Origin: Acidaminococcus fermentans
Lineage (GTDB): Bacteria; Bacillota_C; Negativicutes; Acidaminococcales; Acidaminococcaceae
DNA: 22,271 nucleotides
Assembly: GCA_004555735.1 (NCBI GenBank)
Contig: SFHH01000012.1
Location: forward strand, 1-22,271
Direction of reading: 5' to 3'
The notes beneath the pieces were generated by a model. That model made no database searches, was not told the origin of the DNA, and saw only the letters and a program-made list of their open reading frames with translations. Shown piece by piece: positions 20,283 to 22,271 of the stretch. The translations under genes and the position numbers were made by a program. Numbering within the stretch: position 1 is the stretch's first letter; each line of letters starts with the position of its first letter.

Positions 20283-21062
20283 TTATTTGGCAGCTTTAGC
20301 GGCTTTGCCGAACCATTTGGTGTAGATCTTATCATACTCACCGTCTTTTTTCAGTTCAGCCAGTGCCTTGTTGAAATCGGCAGCCAGTTTGCTGTCTTTC
20401 TTGAAGGCAAACCCATAGGATTCAGCATCCATGGTATCCCCTACGATCTTGTCTTTGTCTTTGCCTTCCTTGGTCAGGTAATACTGGGCCACCGGTCTGT
20501 CGATGATCACCGCATCCACGCCCTTGTTTTCCAGTTCCAGGAAGACCTCTGCGTTGGTGTTGAAGGAGGTCACTTTGGCCCCGGAGACCTTGGCCGCTTT
20601 GTCAGCTCCCGTAGTGCCGATCTGTACGGCGATTTTCTTGCCTTCCAGGTCTTTGATGCTCTTGACTGCGTTGTTGTCTTTGGTGACCACCACCACCAGG
20701 CCGGAGGTGTAATAGGGGTCGGAGAAGGTCACAGCCTTTTTCCGTTCCTCAGTGATGCTCATGCCCGCTGCCACTGCATCGATGTTGCCGGAATTCAGAG
20801 CTGGGATCAGCGCATCGAAGCCCATGTTCTGGATTTCCACTTTTCTGCCCAGTTTCTTGCCGATGGCCCGGGCCAGGTCCATGTCGAAGCCGGTGAATTC
20901 CTTGGAACCCTTTTCCTGGAATTCAAAAGGAGCAAAGGTGGGTTCAGTACCTACTTTGATCACTTTCTGGTCGTTGGCCGCCGGTTTGGTATCGCTTCCG
21001 CAGCCGGCTACAGCCAGCATCAGAGCAGCCAGTACGCACATTACAGCAGAGATTTTTTTCAT
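20283..21062 (-). CDS. Polar amino acid ABC transporter substrate-binding lipoprotein
   Basis: A 259-residue family 3 binding protein. The signal peptide ends in the lipobox AVAGC. The mature part has EPTFAPFEF, FTGFDMDLARAIGKKLG, ALIPALNSGNIDAVAAGMS and ITEERKKAVTFSDPYY with the conserved Arg for the ligand carboxylate, then VQIGTTGADKA and VIIDRPVAQYYL. It delivers an amino acid to the permease and ATPase that follow. GlnH-like features suggest glutamine or another polar amino acid, but the ligand is not proven. It has its own promoter and is closely similar, motif by motif, to the separate gene upstream at 21344-22129, so the two are probably paralogues sharing one permease. Confidence 0.93.
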   Translation of the reverse strand: MKKISAVMCVLAALMLAVAGCGSDTKPAANDQKVIKVGTEPTFAPFEFQEKGSKEFTGFDMDLARAIGKKLGRKVEIQNMGFDALIPALNSGNIDAVAAGMSITEERKKAVTFSDPYYTSGLVVVVTKDNNAVKSIKDLEGKKIAVQIGTTGADKAAKVSGAKVTSFNTNAEVFLELENKGVDAVIIDRPVAQYYLTKEGKDKDKIVGDTMDAESYGFAFKKDSKLAADFNKALAELKKDGEYDKIYTKWFGKAAKAAK

Positions 21063-21091
21063 GTTCTTCCCTCCATCTTCATAATGTAATC

Positions 21092-21120
21092 ATTATACAG
21101 CGTTGCGTATGTTTATACAA
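21092..21120 (-). promoter_or_regulatory. Promoter of the amino acid ABC operon
   Basis: TTGTAT (21115-21120), 17-nt spacer, TATAAT (21092-21097), with a leader of about 25 nt to the ATG. The sequence around the -10, TGTATAATGAT, resembles that of the orphan binding-protein promoter (TGTATAATTAT), so the two may be co-regulated. Confidence 0.65.
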
Positions 21121-21129
21121 CTGGTTTTC

Positions 21130-21163
21130 GAGAAAAGGGCGGGGTGAAAAATTTCACCCCGCC
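21130..21163 (-). terminator. Second hairpin terminator between the two binding-protein genes
   Basis: GGCGGGGTGAAA (21138-21149) and its exact complement (21152-21163) form a strong stem; CTTTTCTCG follows on the minus strand. It abuts the inverted-repeat element directly. Confidence 0.7.
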
Positions 21164-21301
21164 GGTCGCGGGTCGCGAGCCTGGACGTTCAAGCCGTTCT
21201 GTGTTTTTCTATAGGATAGTACGACAAAATCGGCTGAAAGCAGCGAAACCGAATCTTCGGGCTGCACCAACAAGCCCGCGACTCACGACCCGCGACCCGA
21301 G
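21164..21301. repeat. About 138-bp element with imperfect terminal inverted repeats made of heptads
   Basis: The ends, 21164-21181 and 21280-21297, match as inverted repeats at 16 of 18 positions (GGTCGCGGGTCGCGAGCC against GGTCGCGGGTCGTGAGTC). In minus-strand RNA both differences become G-U pairs. Each end is built from 7-bp units (GGTCGCG twice on the left; GCCCGCG, ACTCACG, ACCCGCG, ACCCGAG on the right). Inside, 21240-21265 can form a smaller hairpin (GCAGC and CCGAA with complements). There is no open reading frame of note and no clear target-site duplication. It may be a MITE-like or REP-like dispersed repeat. Confidence 0.65.
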
Positions 21302-21306
21302 ACCTC

Positions 21307-21340
21307 AAAAGGGGCTGTTGCATATGCAGCAGCCCCTTTT
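21307..21340 (-). terminator. Terminator of the orphan binding-protein gene
   Basis: AAAAGGGGCTG and CAGCCCCTTTT pair around a TGCATATGCA-containing loop. It begins a few bases after the stop codon and, being flanked by A and T runs on both sides, could work in both directions. Confidence 0.88.
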
Positions 21341-21343
21341 TCT

Positions 21344-22129
21344 TTACTCCGCCTTGAACCACTTGTCGTAGATCTTCTGGTATTCTCCGTCCTTCTTCAT
21401 TTCTGCCAAGGCTTTGTTCAGTTTGTCGCATAGTTCCTTATTCTTTTGGGCGGTGGCGATGCCGTAGAAATCACCTTTCTTAGGAGTCCCCACGCTCTTG
21501 GCGTACTGGCTGCCCCCCTGTTTCAAGAAATACTGGAGCACCGGCAGATCGCTGATCACCGCATCGGCTCCCCCGTTCTTCAGTTCCAGGCAGGCCAGGT
21601 CGGAAGAATCGAAGGTCTTCACCTTGGCCCCCTGGATCGTTTCCGCATATTTGGCCCCGGTGGTGCCCAGCTGCACGGCAATGGTCTTGCCCTTCAGGTC
21701 ATCCAGCCCATTGATGGCTGTATTGTCCTTCTTCACCACGGCCATCAGGCCGGATTCATAATAGGGATCCGTGAAATTTACTTTTTTCTTCCGTTCCTCG
21801 GTGATGCTCATCCCCGTGATGGAAACATCGATATTCCCAGATTCCAAAGAAGGGATCAATCCGTCGAAGGCGATGCTCTTGATGGTCACCTTATCGTATC
21901 CGGCTTTTTTGCCCAGAGCATTGATCAGGTCGATATCGAAGCCCATGACCTTGCCATCTTTCTTGTCCGTAAATTCAAAAGGCGCAAAAGACGGGTTCGT
22001 CCCCACGATCAGTTCCTTCTTCGCCGCCGTTTTCTTGTCTCCTCTTCCCGTACTGCCCCCGCATCCGGCTGCTGCCACGCAAAGCATCAGCCCGGCCAGG
22101 ATTCCAGCGAACATCTTCATCTTTTTCAT
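21344..22129 (-). CDS. Orphan polar amino acid substrate-binding lipoprotein
   Basis: A 261-residue family 3 binding protein with a lipoprotein signal peptide (lipobox AAAGC) and a short polar linker. Motifs run parallel to those of the downstream paralogue: NPSFAPFEF, MGFDIDLINALGKKAG, GLIPSLESGNIDVSITGMS, ITEERKKKVNFTDPYY, VQLGTTGAKYA, AVISDLPVLQYFL. It has its own promoter and terminator and no permease or ATPase, so it probably feeds the importer encoded next door, widening its substrate range. The ATG has GGGAGGA eight or so bases upstream. The ligand is unknown. Confidence 0.92.
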   Translation of the reverse strand: MKKMKMFAGILAGLMLCVAAAGCGGSTGRGDKKTAAKKELIVGTNPSFAPFEFTDKKDGKVMGFDIDLINALGKKAGYDKVTIKSIAFDGLIPSLESGNIDVSITGMSITEERKKKVNFTDPYYESGLMAVVKKDNTAINGLDDLKGKTIAVQLGTTGAKYAETIQGAKVKTFDSSDLACLELKNGGADAVISDLPVLQYFLKQGGSQYAKSVGTPKKGDFYGIATAQKNKELCDKLNKALAEMKKDGEYQKIYDKWFKAE

Positions 22130-22184
22130 AAATATTCCTCCCTATTGGCCCATATACAGGGTTTTATCAGTTGCTTTTGTGATA

Positions 22185-22213
22185 ATTATACATTATTATT
22201 CATTTTTATGCAA
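22185..22213 (-). promoter_or_regulatory. Promoter of the orphan binding-protein gene
   Basis: TTGCAT (22208-22213), 17-nt spacer, TATAAT (22185-22190). The spacer is very A/T-rich and contains TGAATAATAATG, loosely like half of an ArgR box (TGAAT/ATTCA), which could indicate amino acid control. A TTGACA further upstream (about 22238-22243) has no matching -10. Confidence 0.65.
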
Positions 22214-22271
22214 TAAGAAGCCGTAAAAAAAGGTTCTTTGTCAAATGTTGGGGTAAGCTCCAATTCATCTA

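Noticed and set aside
21164..21301. Insertion sequence remnant with transposase
   Set aside because: No coding potential resembling a transposase and no clear target duplication; only terminal repeats are seen, so it is reported as a repeat element.
22214..22271. Start of another gene at the right edge
   Set aside because: The last 58 bases show a T-rich run and no supported reading frame or ribosome site; it is left as intergenic.

Overview
This is a 22.3 kb, fairly GC-rich chromosomal window in which every supported gene lies on the minus strand, so it reads from the right end to the left. Gene content and order (infC-rpmI-rplT with an attenuator leader, secA-prfB, ftsE-ftsX-envC-ctpA, csaB beside a DUF5693 membrane protein, long-form hpf, ThiT, several polar amino acid binding lipoproteins) fit a Firmicute. 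The envelope genes plus heavy investment in amino acid uptake suggest a Negativicute such as Acidaminococcus. The genus is inferred; no rRNA is present.

Layout from right to left. (1) 22213-18819: an orphan amino acid binding lipoprotein with its own promoter and terminator, a 140-bp inverted-repeat element, then a full polar amino acid ABC operon (binding protein, permease, ATPase). (2) 18788-18087: hpf alone, with promoter and terminator. (3) 18088-4261: a nearly gap-free colinear run of about 13.8 kb with one clear promoter at its head: secA, prfB, DUF5693, csaB, ftsE, ftsX, envC, ctpA, a degenerate histidine-kinase-like protein, nfo and thiT. Most junctions overlap or are under 35 nt. It joins protein secretion, translation termination, wall-polymer pyruvylation, septal peptidoglycan hydrolysis, periplasmic proteolysis, AP-site repair and thiamine uptake. 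(4) 4254-2896: infC-rpmI-rplT behind a leader with mutually exclusive terminator and antiterminator pairings, ended by a strong terminator. (5) 2837-1: two HpPgdA/PuuE-type CE4 deacetylase homologues without signal peptides, then two tandem amino acid binding lipoproteins, the second cut by the window edge.

Most of the window is housekeeping sequence. The points that stand out are the histidine-kinase-like protein that lacks its phospho-acceptor His, its N-box Asn and its G1 Asp; an infC whose best start is AUA; degenerate heptad repeats in two intergenic spacers, one forming a 140-bp inverted-repeat element between hairpins; a 12-bp palindrome repeated upstream of two promoters; and a prfB without the usual programmed frameshift. 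I see no CRISPR array, tRNA, rRNA, transposase, phage or recognisable defence system.
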